Source of the DNA: Actinoallomurus iriomotensis
GTDB taxonomy: Bacteria > Actinomycetota > Actinomycetes > Streptosporangiales > Streptosporangiaceae
DNA length: 64,000 nucleotides
Assembly: GCF_030269445.1 (NCBI RefSeq)
Contig: NZ_BSTJ01000018.1
Location: 1-64,000, forward strand
Direction of reading: 5' to 3'
Shown here: positions 46,381-55,091 of the stretch, piece after piece
Layout: every line of letters begins with the position of its first letter
Position numbering within the stretch: the stretch's first letter is position 1
Notes under the pieces: model-generated
Database searches by the model: none
Told to the model about the DNA's origin: nothing
What the model saw: the letters and a program-made list of their open reading frames with translations, nothing else
Made by a program: the position numbers and the translations under genes

Positions 46381-47412
46381 TCACGTCGCGGCGCGGTCGG
46401 TGGGCGGTCGCCGGCGTAGTGCGGGGCGTTCGATGGCCGGCGGTGTGTAGGACACGTCGATCGGGCCGACGTCGGTGCCGGATGGCACGATCTGATCGAT
46501 CCGGTCGAGGACCTCATCGTCGAGGGTGGTCGCGGCGCCGGCCAGGAGGTCCTCGAGGTGTTCCATGGTGCGGGGCCCGATGATGGCCGACGAGACTCCG
46601 GGGTGGGTGATGGCGAACGCCATCGCCAGGTGGGTCAGCGACAGACCCGCTTCCTCGGCCAGCGGGATGAGCCGCTCGACGGCGTCGAGCTTGCGCTCGT
46701 CGGTGAGGTGCCGAGGCACCCAGTTCATCCGGGCGTTCCGCGGGTTCGTCCGGCCCTTGCGGTAGCGGCCGGTGAGCAGGCCCATCGCCAACGGGCTCCA
46801 CACCAGCGTGCCCATGCCGTAGCGCTGGCAGGTGGGCAGGACCTCACGCTCGATGCCCCGGTTGAGGATCGAGTACGTGGGCTGCTCGGTGCGGAAGCGC
46901 TGCAGTCCGCGCCGGTCGGCGACCCACTGCGCCTCGACGATCTCCGCGGCCGGCACGTTCGAGGATCCGATGGCGCGTACCTTGCCGCTGCGCACGAGGT
47001 CGGTCAGGGCGGAGAGGGTCTCCTCGATGTCGGTCCGCGGGTCGGGGTGGTGGATCTGGTAGAGGTCGATGTGGTCGGTCCGCAGGCGCCGCAGCGAGTG
47101 CTCGACGGCGGTGACGATCCAGCGCCGTGAGCTGCCGCCGCGGTTGGGGTCCTCGCCCATCGGGCCGTTGACCTTGGTGGCCAGCACGACGTCGTCGCGC
47201 CGTCCCTTCAGGGCCTCGCCCACGATCTCTTCGGACTCGCTGTAGGAGTACACGTCGGCGGTGTCGATGACGTTGATCCCCGAGTCCAGTGCCCGGTGGA
47301 TGATGCGGACGCAGGCGTCGCGGTCGGTGTTGCCGGACCGCCCGAACATCATGGTGCCCAGGCAGTAGGGACTGACCTGGATGCCGGTCCGTCCCAGCGC
47401 GCGTGTGTTCAC
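46381..47412 (-). CDS. Aldo/keto reductase
   Basis: 343 residues from GTG 47412, with GGAAGGA ahead. AKR signatures: VIDTADVYSYSESEEIVGEAL, LATKVNG, LYQIHHPD and IGSSNVPAAEI. Related to the YajO/YghZ-like group. About 45% similar in layout to the reductase at 43106-44155, but clearly not a recent copy. Downstream of a DinB-like gene in the same direction, with 16 bp between. Confidence 0.9.
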   Translation of the reverse strand: MNTRALGRTGIQVSPYCLGTMMFGRSGNTDRDACVRIIHRALDSGINVIDTADVYSYSESEEIVGEALKGRRDDVVLATKVNGPMGEDPNRGGSSRRWIVTAVEHSLRRLRTDHIDLYQIHHPDPRTDIEETLSALTDLVRSGKVRAIGSSNVPAAEIVEAQWVADRRGLQRFRTEQPTYSILNRGIEREVLPTCQRYGMGTLVWSPLAMGLLTGRYRKGRTNPRNARMNWVPRHLTDERKLDAVERLIPLAEEAGLSLTHLAMAFAITHPGVSSAIIGPRTMEHLEDLLAGAATTLDDEVLDRIDQIVPSGTDVGPIDVSYTPPAIERPALRRRPPTDRAAT

Positions 47413-47428
47413 GGTGACGTCCTTCCGG

Positions 47429-47977
47429 TCAGCTGGACTTCTGCCCGTCGAGCGTTTCGCGCAGGATGTCCGCATGTCCGGCGTGCTGGGCGGTCTCCGC
47501 GATGATGTGCATGAGCGTCCGGCGTACGCTCTGTGCCGCTCCGGACTCGTGCCAGGGGGCCTCCGGCAGCGGGTGCGCCGCCGACAGGTCGGGGACGGCG
47601 GCGATGACCTCCTCGGTCCTGGCGGCGACCTGCTCGTAACGCTCGAGGATCCCGGCCAGCGTCTCTCCGGGCAGCATCCGGAACTCGTTCTGGTGGTCGA
47701 TCATCCACTGCGGGAACTCGCGTGCCGTACCGGCCGCGATGTCGGCCCAGGTGACACCTGAGGGCAGGTCGTAGCGCATCGCCGACGGGCCCTCCAGCAC
47801 GAAGCGTGTCCAGGCCTCCTCGGTGGACGCGACGTGTTTGATCAGGCCGCCCAGGCACAGCGCGCTGACCGTCGGCCGCTCGCCGGCCTGCTCGTCATCG
47901 AGCCCACGCGTCGTGTTGATCAGCGCGGCCCGCGCGGTCGCGAGCTGGGCGAGCAGGTCGGTGCGTTCGGCGTCCAT
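47429..47977 (-). CDS. DinB-family metal-binding protein
   Basis: 182 residues from ATG 47977, preceded by AAGGAG; a longer start at 48016 adds residues unlike the family. DinB/DUF664 four-helix bundle with metal histidines in LIKHVASTEEAW, MHIIAETAQHAGHAD. Such proteins include thiol-dependent S-transferases with mycothiol or bacillithiol; function here is unknown. Divergent from a WYL regulator. Confidence 0.87.
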   Translation of the reverse strand: MDAERTDLLAQLATARAALINTTRGLDDEQAGERPTVSALCLGGLIKHVASTEEAWTRFVLEGPSAMRYDLPSGVTWADIAAGTAREFPQWMIDHQNEFRMLPGETLAGILERYEQVAARTEEVIAAVPDLSAAHPLPEAPWHESGAAQSVRRTLMHIIAETAQHAGHADILRETLDGQKSS

Positions 47978-48078
47978 GATGATCGACTCCTTCTGGTCGT
48001 TGTCGTTGTCCGGCACGAGAGGACGATCGCAGGGGAAGAGGACAGGGTGTGGCCGCTACTCGCGGCAATATCGGAGAC

Positions 48079-49065
48079 ATGCCGAAGACCTCAGCCCGCC
48101 TGCTGTCACTGCTCTCGTTGCTCCAGGCGCGCCGCGACTGGCCGGGGGCGCTGCTGGCCGAACGGCTGGAGGTCAGCCCGCGTACCGTGCGCCGCGACGT
48201 CGACCGCCTGCGCGAACTCGGCTATCCGATCGTGGCCGCGAAAGGCCCCGACGGTGGGTACCGGCTCGGCGCCGGCACGGATCTGCCCCCGTTGCTGTTC
48301 GACGACGAGCAGGCCGTCGCGCTCGCCGTCGCGCTGCAGGTCGCCACCACGAGCGGCGCGGGAATCGAGGAGGCCGCGGCGCGCGCGCTGACCACCGTCC
48401 GGCAGGTCATGCCCGCACGGCTGCGCCGGCGGATCGACACCCTCAGGGTCACCGCCGTCGAGCGGCCCGCGGCCCGTCCGCAGGTCGACAGCGGGGTTCT
48501 CATGGCGCTCAGCGCCGCCGTCCACGCGTGCGAGGTGCTGCGCTTCGACTACGCCCCCGCGTTCCCGGCGGGCGAGGACGACGCCGACGGCCCGCCGCGC
48601 CGGGTGCAGCCCCACCATGTCGTCACCTGGGGCGGACGCTGGTACCTCGTCGCCTGGGACCTGGACCGCGACGACTGGCGCACCTTCCGCGCCGACCGGA
48701 TCACCCCGCGCACTCCCACCGGCCCTCGCTTCACTCCACGCGAACCGCCCGGAGGAGAGGTGGCCGCCTTCGTGGCCGGAAGATTCCAGGGCTCCCACGA
48801 CTCCGGCGGCTCGCCCTGCCGCGGCGAGGTGATCCTCGGCCTCCCCGCGGCGGACGTGTCCCCCTACGTCCGCGACGGAGTCGTGGAGGAACTCGGTCCG
48901 GACCACTGCCGGCTCATCCTGGGCTCGTGGTCCTGGCCGGGCCTGGCCGCCGCCATCGGCAGATTCGACGCCGACATCGAGGTCGTCGGACCACCCGAAC
49001 TCAAGGACGCCTTCGCCCGCCTGGCCCACCGGTACGCCGCCGCGGCCGAACTCCCGCACCCGTGA
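48079..49065 (+). CDS. YafY-type HTH/WYL-domain regulator
   Basis: 328 residues. N-terminal HTH_11: LSLLSLLQARRDWPGALLAERLEVSPRTVRRDVDRLRELG. The WYL domain contains RRVQPHHVVTWGGRWYLVAWD. A further C-terminal WCX-like segment follows. ATG 48079 after GGAG. Divergent from the DinB-like gene, its probable target. WYL proteins respond to nucleic-acid or metabolic ligands. Confidence 0.9.
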   Translation: MPKTSARLLSLLSLLQARRDWPGALLAERLEVSPRTVRRDVDRLRELGYPIVAAKGPDGGYRLGAGTDLPPLLFDDEQAVALAVALQVATTSGAGIEEAAARALTTVRQVMPARLRRRIDTLRVTAVERPAARPQVDSGVLMALSAAVHACEVLRFDYAPAFPAGEDDADGPPRRVQPHHVVTWGGRWYLVAWDLDRDDWRTFRADRITPRTPTGPRFTPREPPGGEVAAFVAGRFQGSHDSGGSPCRGEVILGLPAADVSPYVRDGVVEELGPDHCRLILGSWSWPGLAAAIGRFDADIEVVGPPELKDAFARLAHRYAAAAELPHP

Positions 49066-49143
49066 AGGTCCCCGGCCGGGTGACGACCCGGGGCCGGTGC
49101 GCTTACGTTGGTGTCCCGCTCCATTCGTACCCCCGGGGGAGAA

Positions 49144-50337
49144 ATGGCGGCGACAGACGGCACCACCGACGCCGAGCAGGTCGAAAACGGCAAAGCAGCC
49201 GATCGCCCACCGCCCCCACCAGATCACCCCGGCCAAGAACCAGAAGGTGCTCCCTCTCGGAGGGAGGCCCGCAGAGCACTGGCCGCCGCAGAGGGCGTGA
49301 GCCGAGAAAACGACCGGGCGGCCCCAGGAGGCCCGCCGGACGCCCGGGCCGAAGATCGGCCCCTGGAACGAACCGACGAGCCGTACGAGGTCAAGCCTCC
49401 GGAGATCGTCCGTGACTACTACCCGGAGATACCGCCCACCGCGCAAGACCGCTATTTCGTCCGCGACCAGTTGAACCCGGTGCCGCTGTTCGACGGCGAC
49501 CCGTCACGCGACCAAGTCATCCAAGGCCAGGTCGGCGATTGCGGCGTCGTCGCCACCATCGGTGCGGTGGCCGCGCACCGGCCTGAGGCGATCAGAAACG
49601 CCATTGAGCAGATCGGTGAAGGTACGTACGAGATCACTCTGCATGAGATAGCCGAAGCCACTCCCGGCGATCCCGTCGCCCGGCCCGCCGGGCGAACGAG
49701 AACCTTTCTGGTGAACGACGAACTCCCCGTCAGGACCGACCGCTCCACTCGGCCGCCTGCCGGAATCGACGTGGAGTCATGCGGATGGCCCGCATTGATG
49801 GAGAAGGTGATCGCCGCGGAGGATCAGACCTGGGACCCGCCGAAGAAAGACGACTGGGATCAGGCGTGGACCGGATGGCACAAGCTCTCGGTCGATCGGG
49901 ACCGGGCTGAGGCCGGACTGGGCCCGGCTCCCGACGAGGCACCGACGGGGTACAACCGTCTCGACATCGGCTCGACCGCTTACGAACGCGCCGACCTTCT
50001 CACCAGGCTGACCGGCGAAGAAGCCGAAGTACGCCCGATCCCCGGCGAACGGCAGGGCGAAGACGCGCTGCTGGGAGCCTTCGGAAACCAGTTGGACGCG
50101 GGCAAACCCGTGCTCGTCGGTACGCGAAACCGACGCGCGGCCACGGAGCGACTGCCGGATGGGATCATCGCCGGCCACGCGTACGAAGTGACGAAAGTGG
50201 AGAACGGCAGGATCCATGTGCGCAATCCTTGGGGCTCTGATCACCCGGAGCCGATGACTCCGGAGACCTTCTGGGAGTACTACCGTGGATACAACCCCGA
50301 CGGCACTCGCGATGGCAACTACACGACACTGAAATGA
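49144..50337 (+). CDS. Calpain-like (C2) cysteine protease
   Basis: 397 residues from ATG 49144 with GGGGGAG. Residues 1-90 are a low-complexity, charged and proline-rich tail with no signal peptide. The C2 protease core shows Cys133 in GQVGDCGVVATIGAVA, His345 in IIAGHAYEVTKV and Asn361 in RIHVRNPWG, the complete calpain triad. Calpains cut proteins; bacterial ones are often secreted effectors or toxins. It lacks C2-like or calmodulin domains. The small gene at 50341-50616 follows 3 bp downstream and may be an inhibitor or immunity protein. The region is slightly lower in GC than its neighbours. Confidence 0.85.
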   Translation: MAATDGTTDAEQVENGKAADRPPPPPDHPGQEPEGAPSRREARRALAAAEGVSRENDRAAPGGPPDARAEDRPLERTDEPYEVKPPEIVRDYYPEIPPTAQDRYFVRDQLNPVPLFDGDPSRDQVIQGQVGDCGVVATIGAVAAHRPEAIRNAIEQIGEGTYEITLHEIAEATPGDPVARPAGRTRTFLVNDELPVRTDRSTRPPAGIDVESCGWPALMEKVIAAEDQTWDPPKKDDWDQAWTGWHKLSVDRDRAEAGLGPAPDEAPTGYNRLDIGSTAYERADLLTRLTGEEAEVRPIPGERQGEDALLGAFGNQLDAGKPVLVGTRNRRAATERLPDGIIAGHAYEVTKVENGRIHVRNPWGSDHPEPMTPETFWEYYRGYNPDGTRDGNYTTLK

Positions 50338-50340
50338 GCG

Positions 50341-50616
50341 ATGATGACCGATCATCTGCCTGACACGATCGAACTTCGCGAAACCGTTCCAGACCGGCTC
50401 GGGCGTGGAGTTGTCATCGGTGGGGACACCTATGTTGACGATGAGGGCCGGCTGGAGATCCGTCTCGCCATCAAGGATGATGCCGGAGAACGCAGCATCC
50501 GGCGGCACGAAGGGGATGTCTTCGAATTCGCCGGTGCGGACTGGCGCGTAGCGAGGATTTCCGGGCCGGCCATGGGCGGCCGGTCGCATATCGCGACCCT
50601 TTCCAGGGTCGAATAG
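50341..50616 (+). CDS. Small protein of unknown function behind the calpain-like gene
   Basis: 91 residues with alternating polar and hydrophobic residues suggesting a small beta barrel (GRGVVIGGDTYVDDEGRLEIRLAIKDDAGE, then VFEFAGADWRVARI). No cysteine, signal peptide or membrane segment. It starts 3 bp after the protease stop, so it is co-translated. Position and size fit an immunity or chaperone partner of the protease, but I recognise no known immunity family. Confidence 0.7.
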   Translation: MMTDHLPDTIELRETVPDRLGRGVVIGGDTYVDDEGRLEIRLAIKDDAGERSIRRHEGDVFEFAGADWRVARISGPAMGGRSHIATLSRVE

Positions 50617-50625
50617 CCCTCGCGT

Positions 50626-51438
50626 TCACCGGCCTTTGAAGTCGGGTGGGCGTTTCTCGCGGAAGGCGCGGGTTCCCTCCTTGGCGTCCTCCGAGGCGAA
50701 GACCGGCCAGCCGATCTCGTCGGAGATCTTCAGGGCCTGGTCCTCGTCGAGGCCCTCCGTGCGGCGGTGGGTGCGCAGGATCGCCTGGACCGACAGTGGG
50801 CCGCAGGCGGCGATCTGGTCCGCGACCTCCCGCGCCACCCGCAGTGCCTCCCCGGCCGGCACCACACGGGTGATCAGGCCCATCCTCAAGGCCTCCTCCG
50901 GGGTCACCGAGCGGCCCGTCAGCAGGATGTCCATCGCCCACGTGTACGGGATCTGCCTCGGCAGCCGCACCGCCGAGCCGCCCATCGGGAACAGGCCGCG
51001 TCTCGCCTCGTACAACCCCAGCGTCGCGCCCTCGGCGACCACGCGGATGTCCGTGCCCAGCAGGAGTTCGGTGCCGCCGGCCACCGCGTGGCCCTCGATC
51101 GCGCTGATCAACGGCTTGCCCGGCCGGGTGTCGCGCAGCAGGCCCTTCCAGTGGAAGTCGGTCAGCTCCGCCGCCCGCCGGCGGACCCGTTCGTCCGCTG
51201 GGGGCTCTCCCATCGCCTTCAGGTCGGCGCCCGCGCAGAACTGGCCGTCCGCGCCGGTCAGGATGCCGACGCGTACCTCGTCGGTGGCGTCGATGTAGGC
51301 CCAGGCGTCGGCCATGCCCACGAGCATCTCGGTGCTGAGCGCGTTGCGCGCCTCGGGGCGGCGCATCGTCACCGTGACCACGTGCCCGTCGCGTTCGACG
51401 GTGCAGTGTGCGGTGCTGATCGGCAGCAGCTCGGCCAT
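50626..51438 (-). CDS. Enoyl-CoA hydratase/isomerase (crotonase family)
   Basis: 270 residues: FCAGADLKAM oxyanion segment, GHAVAGGTELLLGTDIRV, and LYEARRGLFPMGGSAVRL with a glutamate at the catalytic position. Hydrates 2-enoyl-CoA in beta-oxidation, or a related crotonase reaction. Divergent from the acyl-CoA synthetase/DUF35/thiolase operon and likely regulated with it through the shared promoter region. Confidence 0.88.
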   Translation of the reverse strand: MAELLPISTAHCTVERDGHVVTVTMRRPEARNALSTEMLVGMADAWAYIDATDEVRVGILTGADGQFCAGADLKAMGEPPADERVRRRAAELTDFHWKGLLRDTRPGKPLISAIEGHAVAGGTELLLGTDIRVVAEGATLGLYEARRGLFPMGGSAVRLPRQIPYTWAMDILLTGRSVTPEEALRMGLITRVVPAGEALRVAREVADQIAACGPLSVQAILRTHRRTEGLDEDQALKISDEIGWPVFASEDAKEGTRAFREKRPPDFKGR

Positions 51439-51466
51439 GCCCGTCTCCTTCGCCGCCCGGCAAACA

Positions 51467-51533
51467 AGAACGGATTCTAGTATTAGGCATGCGCATCGAA
51501 CAGGCCTTGCTCACCAAAACGAGAACGTGATCT
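51467..51533. promoter_or_regulatory. Two KstR-like boxes between divergent acyl-CoA genes
   Basis: AGAACGGATTCT (51467-51478) and AGAACGTGATCT (51522-51533) each differ slightly from the KstR palindrome core AGAAC-N2-GTTCT. They lie between the start codons of the enoyl-CoA hydratase and the acyl-CoA synthetase. KstR represses sterol catabolism genes in actinobacteria. Both sites are imperfect, so a related TetR protein could be the true binder. Confidence 0.45.
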
Positions 51534-51572
51534 ACTGCGGTTCCAGGCACCTCCACGCGTGGGAGGGATTCG

Positions 51573-53114
51573 ATGGGTTCGCTGGGCTTTTGGCGGCTGG
51601 CCGCGAACGATCCCGGCTGGGTCGCGGCGGTCGATCCGGACGGCACCACGTACACGGCCGGAGAGCTCCTCGCGCGCGCCAACCGCCTCGTCCACGGCCT
51701 GCGCGGCCTCGGCCTGAGAGACGGCGACGGCATTTGCGGTCTGGTGCCCAACGGCGTCGACGGTCTCGTCCTCTACCTCGCCGCGCTCCAGGCCGGCTGG
51801 TACTACACCCCGATCAACTGGCATCTCACCGGGCCCGAGATCGAGTACATCGTCGCCGACAGCGAGGCCAAGGCCTTCTTCGTGCACACGCGCTACGCCG
51901 CCCAGGGCGTATCCGGCGCGGCCGGGATCGAGAGCCGGTTCGCGATCGCGGGTGAGCTGCCGGGGTTCCGGCCGCTGGACGACCTGGTCGACGGACGGCC
52001 CGACACGCCGCCGGACCGGCGTACGGCCGGCGCGACCATGCACTACACCTCCGGCACCACCGGACGGCCGAAGGGCGTACGCCGGGCGCTGTCCGGCATC
52101 GACCCCGACGACGCGGCCGAGCTGATGACGTTCCTGCTGACGTTCTTCGGCTTCACTCCGGGCCCGCCCAACGCGCACCTGGTGACCTCGCCGAACTACC
52201 ACACGGCGGTGACCCAGTTCGGCGGCTCGGCGCTGCACATGGGCCACACGCTCGTCTACATGGACCAGTGGGACGCCGAGGAGACCCTCCGGCTCATCGA
52301 GCGGTACGGGATCACCAGCACCCACATGGTGCCGACCCACTTCAAGCGGCTCCTGTCCCTTCCCCGCGACGTGCGGGAGCGCTACGACGTCTCCTCGATG
52401 CGGTGGGCGATCCACGCCGCCGCGCCCTGTCCGGTACCGATCAAGCAGGCGATGCTCGACTGGTGGGGCGACTGCGTCTGGGAGTACTACGCGGCCACCG
52501 AGGGCGGCGGCACCATCGCGAGCCCGCAGGACTGGCGGGAGCATCCGGGCACCGTCGGCAAGGCGTGGCCGATCAGCGAACTGCTGATCGTGGACGACGA
52601 CGGCGCCGAGGTGCCCACCGGGACGCCCGGGACGATTTACATGAAGATGGCCGGGATCGAGTTCGAGTACAAGGGCGACGAGGAGAAGACGCGGGCGAGC
52701 CGGCTCAAGGACCACTTCACCGTCGGCGACATCGGCCATCTCACCGAGGACGGTTTCCTGTTCCTGTCCGACCGCAAGGCCGACTTGATCATCTCCGGCG
52801 GGGCGAACATCTACCCGGCCGAGATCGAGAACGAGATCATGGTCCACCCCAAGGTCGCCGACGTCGCGGTCTTCGGCATCCCCGATGAGGACTGGGGCGA
52901 GCAGATCAAGGCCGTGGTCGAGCCGGCCGCCGGCGTACCGCCCGGCCCGGCGCTGGCCGAGGAGATCCTCGCCTCGCTCGAAGGACGGCTGGCCCGGATG
53001 AAGTGGCCCAGATCGTTCGACTTCGTCGAGCACATGCCACGCGAACCCAACGGCAAACTCCTCAAGCGCCGCCTGCGCGATCCGTACTGGAAGGATCGGG
53101 ATGCCCCAATTTGA
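51573..53114 (+). CDS. Fatty/steroid acyl-CoA synthetase (AMP-forming)
   Basis: 513 residues from ATG 51573 after GGGAGGG. ANL superfamily: phosphate loop TMHYTSGTTGRPKGVRR, YYAATEGGG, and SDRKADLIISGGANIYPAEIE near the C-terminus, with catalytic Lys in PNGKLLKRRLRD. It activates a carboxylic acid to its CoA thioester. FadD17/FadD19-like by context with Ltp thiolases. The following DUF35 gene overlaps its end by 14 bp. Confidence 0.9.
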   Translation: MGSLGFWRLAANDPGWVAAVDPDGTTYTAGELLARANRLVHGLRGLGLRDGDGICGLVPNGVDGLVLYLAALQAGWYYTPINWHLTGPEIEYIVADSEAKAFFVHTRYAAQGVSGAAGIESRFAIAGELPGFRPLDDLVDGRPDTPPDRRTAGATMHYTSGTTGRPKGVRRALSGIDPDDAAELMTFLLTFFGFTPGPPNAHLVTSPNYHTAVTQFGGSALHMGHTLVYMDQWDAEETLRLIERYGITSTHMVPTHFKRLLSLPRDVRERYDVSSMRWAIHAAAPCPVPIKQAMLDWWGDCVWEYYAATEGGGTIASPQDWREHPGTVGKAWPISELLIVDDDGAEVPTGTPGTIYMKMAGIEFEYKGDEEKTRASRLKDHFTVGDIGHLTEDGFLFLSDRKADLIISGGANIYPAEIENEIMVHPKVADVAVFGIPDEDWGEQIKAVVEPAAGVPPGPALAEEILASLEGRLARMKWPRSFDFVEHMPREPNGKLLKRRLRDPYWKDRDAPI

Positions 53115-54039
53115 CTCGCTGACCGCGGATCACGCGCTCGAATTCCCCGGTGGCTACACGCGCTCGGTCGGGCCGGTCATCGGGCGGTTCCTGACCGAGT
53201 TGCGCGACGGGCGGCTCGTCGGGGTCCGTACGGCCGGCGGCCGGGTGCTGTTCCCGCCCGTGGAGTACGACACCGACGGCACTCCGGTCACCGGGGAGTT
53301 CGTCGATGTCGGGCCCGAGTGCACGGTCGGGGCGTACGCCTGGGTGCCGCGTCCGCGCCCCGGTCATCCCCTCGACCGGCCGTTCGCGTGGGCGCTGATC
53401 ACCCCGGACGGCGCGGACACCGCGATGCTGCACGTGCTGGACCTCGGCGTCTTCGAGGCCGGGGCGAAGCCGCCGAAGACGCTGCGCGCCGGGCTGCGCG
53501 TACGCCCGAAGTGGCGGGCGGAGCGTACCGGCACGGTCGGCGACATCGAGTCCTTCCGCCCCGACGTGACGATGATCAACGCTCCGGTCCGCGCGGACTA
53601 CCGGCTGAGCGCGGGGCGGGCGCTGAGCCGGTTCCTCGGCGGCGTCGCCCAGGGCCGCCTGCTGGGCCACCGCTGCGGGGTCTGCGGCAAGGTCTACGTG
53701 CCGATGAAGGGAATGTGCCCGGTCGACGGCGTACCGACCACCGAGGAGGTGGAGGTGCCCGACACCGGCACGGTCACCACGTTCGCGGTCAACAACATCC
53801 CCGACCCGCGCGCTCCCGACGTGCCGTTCGTGTCGGCGTACGTCCTCCTCGACGGCTCCGACATCGCGATGGTCGCGCTGGTGGCGGGCCTACCGGCCGA
53901 TGAGGTGCGGATGGGCATGCGGGTACGCGCCGCGTGGCGCCCGCGCGAGGAGTGGGGCCAGACGATGGCGAACATCAAGTGGTTCGAACCCACCGGCGAA
54001 CCCGACGTCCCGTTCGACGACATCAAGGACCATCTATGA
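53101..54039 (+). CDS. DUF35/OB-fold protein with zinc ribbon (ChsH2-like partner of lipid-transfer thiolases)
   Basis: 312 residues made of two related halves. The C-terminal half has the rubredoxin-like zinc ribbon CGVCGKVYVPMKGMCPV followed by the OB-fold; the N-terminal half has the fold but lacks the cysteines. In sterol side-chain breakdown, DUF35 proteins bind Ltp-type aldolases and acyl-CoA hydratases to form the active complex. Its stop overlaps the next gene's start (ATGA). A double-length DUF35 protein suggests it spans or bridges two thiolase partners. Confidence 0.85.
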   Translation: MPQFDSLTADHALEFPGGYTRSVGPVIGRFLTELRDGRLVGVRTAGGRVLFPPVEYDTDGTPVTGEFVDVGPECTVGAYAWVPRPRPGHPLDRPFAWALITPDGADTAMLHVLDLGVFEAGAKPPKTLRAGLRVRPKWRAERTGTVGDIESFRPDVTMINAPVRADYRLSAGRALSRFLGGVAQGRLLGHRCGVCGKVYVPMKGMCPVDGVPTTEEVEVPDTGTVTTFAVNNIPDPRAPDVPFVSAYVLLDGSDIAMVALVAGLPADEVRMGMRVRAAWRPREEWGQTMANIKWFEPTGEPDVPFDDIKDHL

Positions 54040-55091
54040 GGGACATCGCGGTGGTGGCGTTCGCGCAGACCGAGCACCAGGGCGAGGACTCCGGGCTGTC
54101 GGAGGTCGAGCTGCTCGCCCCGGTCATCACCGAGGTGAAGCAGAGCACCGGCCTGAGCCGGTTCGGCTTCACCTGTTCCGGGTCGCTCGACTACCTCGCA
54201 GGGGCGCCGTTCTCGTTCGTCTCGGCGCTCGACGCGGTCGGCGCGTGGCCGCCGATCTCCGAGAGCCACGTCGAGATGGACGCCGCCTGGGCCCTGTACG
54301 AGGCGTGGGTGCGGCTGCGGCACGGCGACGTCGACACCGCGCTCGTGTACGGGTTCGGCAAGTGTTCGCAGGTCGTACGCGAGGACGGCGAATCGGGCCT
54401 GCCGGAGCTGATGACGCTCCAGCTCGACCCGTACTACCTGGCGCCGCTCGGCCCCGACCAGACCTCCCTGGCCGCACTCCAGGCGCGGGCGTACCTCGAT
54501 GCCGGGCACAAGGAGGACGACCTGCGCGCCGTCGCCGTGCGCTCGCGCGCCGCCGGGCGCGCCAACCCGTACGCGCTCGACCTGGCCGAGCCGGGTGAGG
54601 AGGAGTACGAGGTCGCGCCGCTGCGTCCGTCGGACTGCCCGCCGGTGACCGACGGCGCGGCCGTGATCGTGCTGGCCGCCGGCGACCGGGCCCGCGAGCT
54701 GTGCGAACGGCCCGCCTGGATCCGCGGGATCGACCACCGTACGGACGCGCACGCGTTCGGCGCCCGTGACCTGGCCCGGTCGGAGTCGGCCGCGCTCGCC
54801 GGGGAGAGGGCGGGCGCCCGCGACGTGGAGGTGGCCGAGTTGCACGCGCGGTTCAGCCACGAGGAGCTGATCCTGCGCGACGCGCTCGGCCTCGGCGACG
54901 ACGTGCGCGTCAACCCGTCCGGCGGGCCGCTGGCCGCCGACCCGGTCATGGCGACGGGCCTGATCCGGATCGGCGAGGCGGCGAACCGGATCCGGAGCGG
55001 TGAGGCGGGCCGGGTCCTGGCCCACGCGTCGCACGGACCCTGCCTGCAGTCGAACCTCGTGTGCGTGATGGAGGCGCAGAACCATGGGTGA
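54036..55091 (+). CDS. Thiolase-fold lipid-transfer protein (Ltp-like)
   Basis: 351 residues. Starts RDIAVVAFAQTEHQG; the nucleophile position reads FTCSGSLDYL with a cysteine. C-terminal elements appear as VRVNPSGGPLAADPVMATGL and HASHGPCLQSN, so the usual catalytic His/Cys region is retained in part. In actinobacteria, pairs of such Ltp proteins shorten sterol side chains, some as thiolases, others as retro-aldolases. Overlaps both neighbours. Confidence 0.85.
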   Translation: MRDIAVVAFAQTEHQGEDSGLSEVELLAPVITEVKQSTGLSRFGFTCSGSLDYLAGAPFSFVSALDAVGAWPPISESHVEMDAAWALYEAWVRLRHGDVDTALVYGFGKCSQVVREDGESGLPELMTLQLDPYYLAPLGPDQTSLAALQARAYLDAGHKEDDLRAVAVRSRAAGRANPYALDLAEPGEEEYEVAPLRPSDCPPVTDGAAVIVLAAGDRARELCERPAWIRGIDHRTDAHAFGARDLARSESAALAGERAGARDVEVAELHARFSHEELILRDALGLGDDVRVNPSGGPLAADPVMATGLIRIGEAANRIRSGEAGRVLAHASHGPCLQSNLVCVMEAQNHG

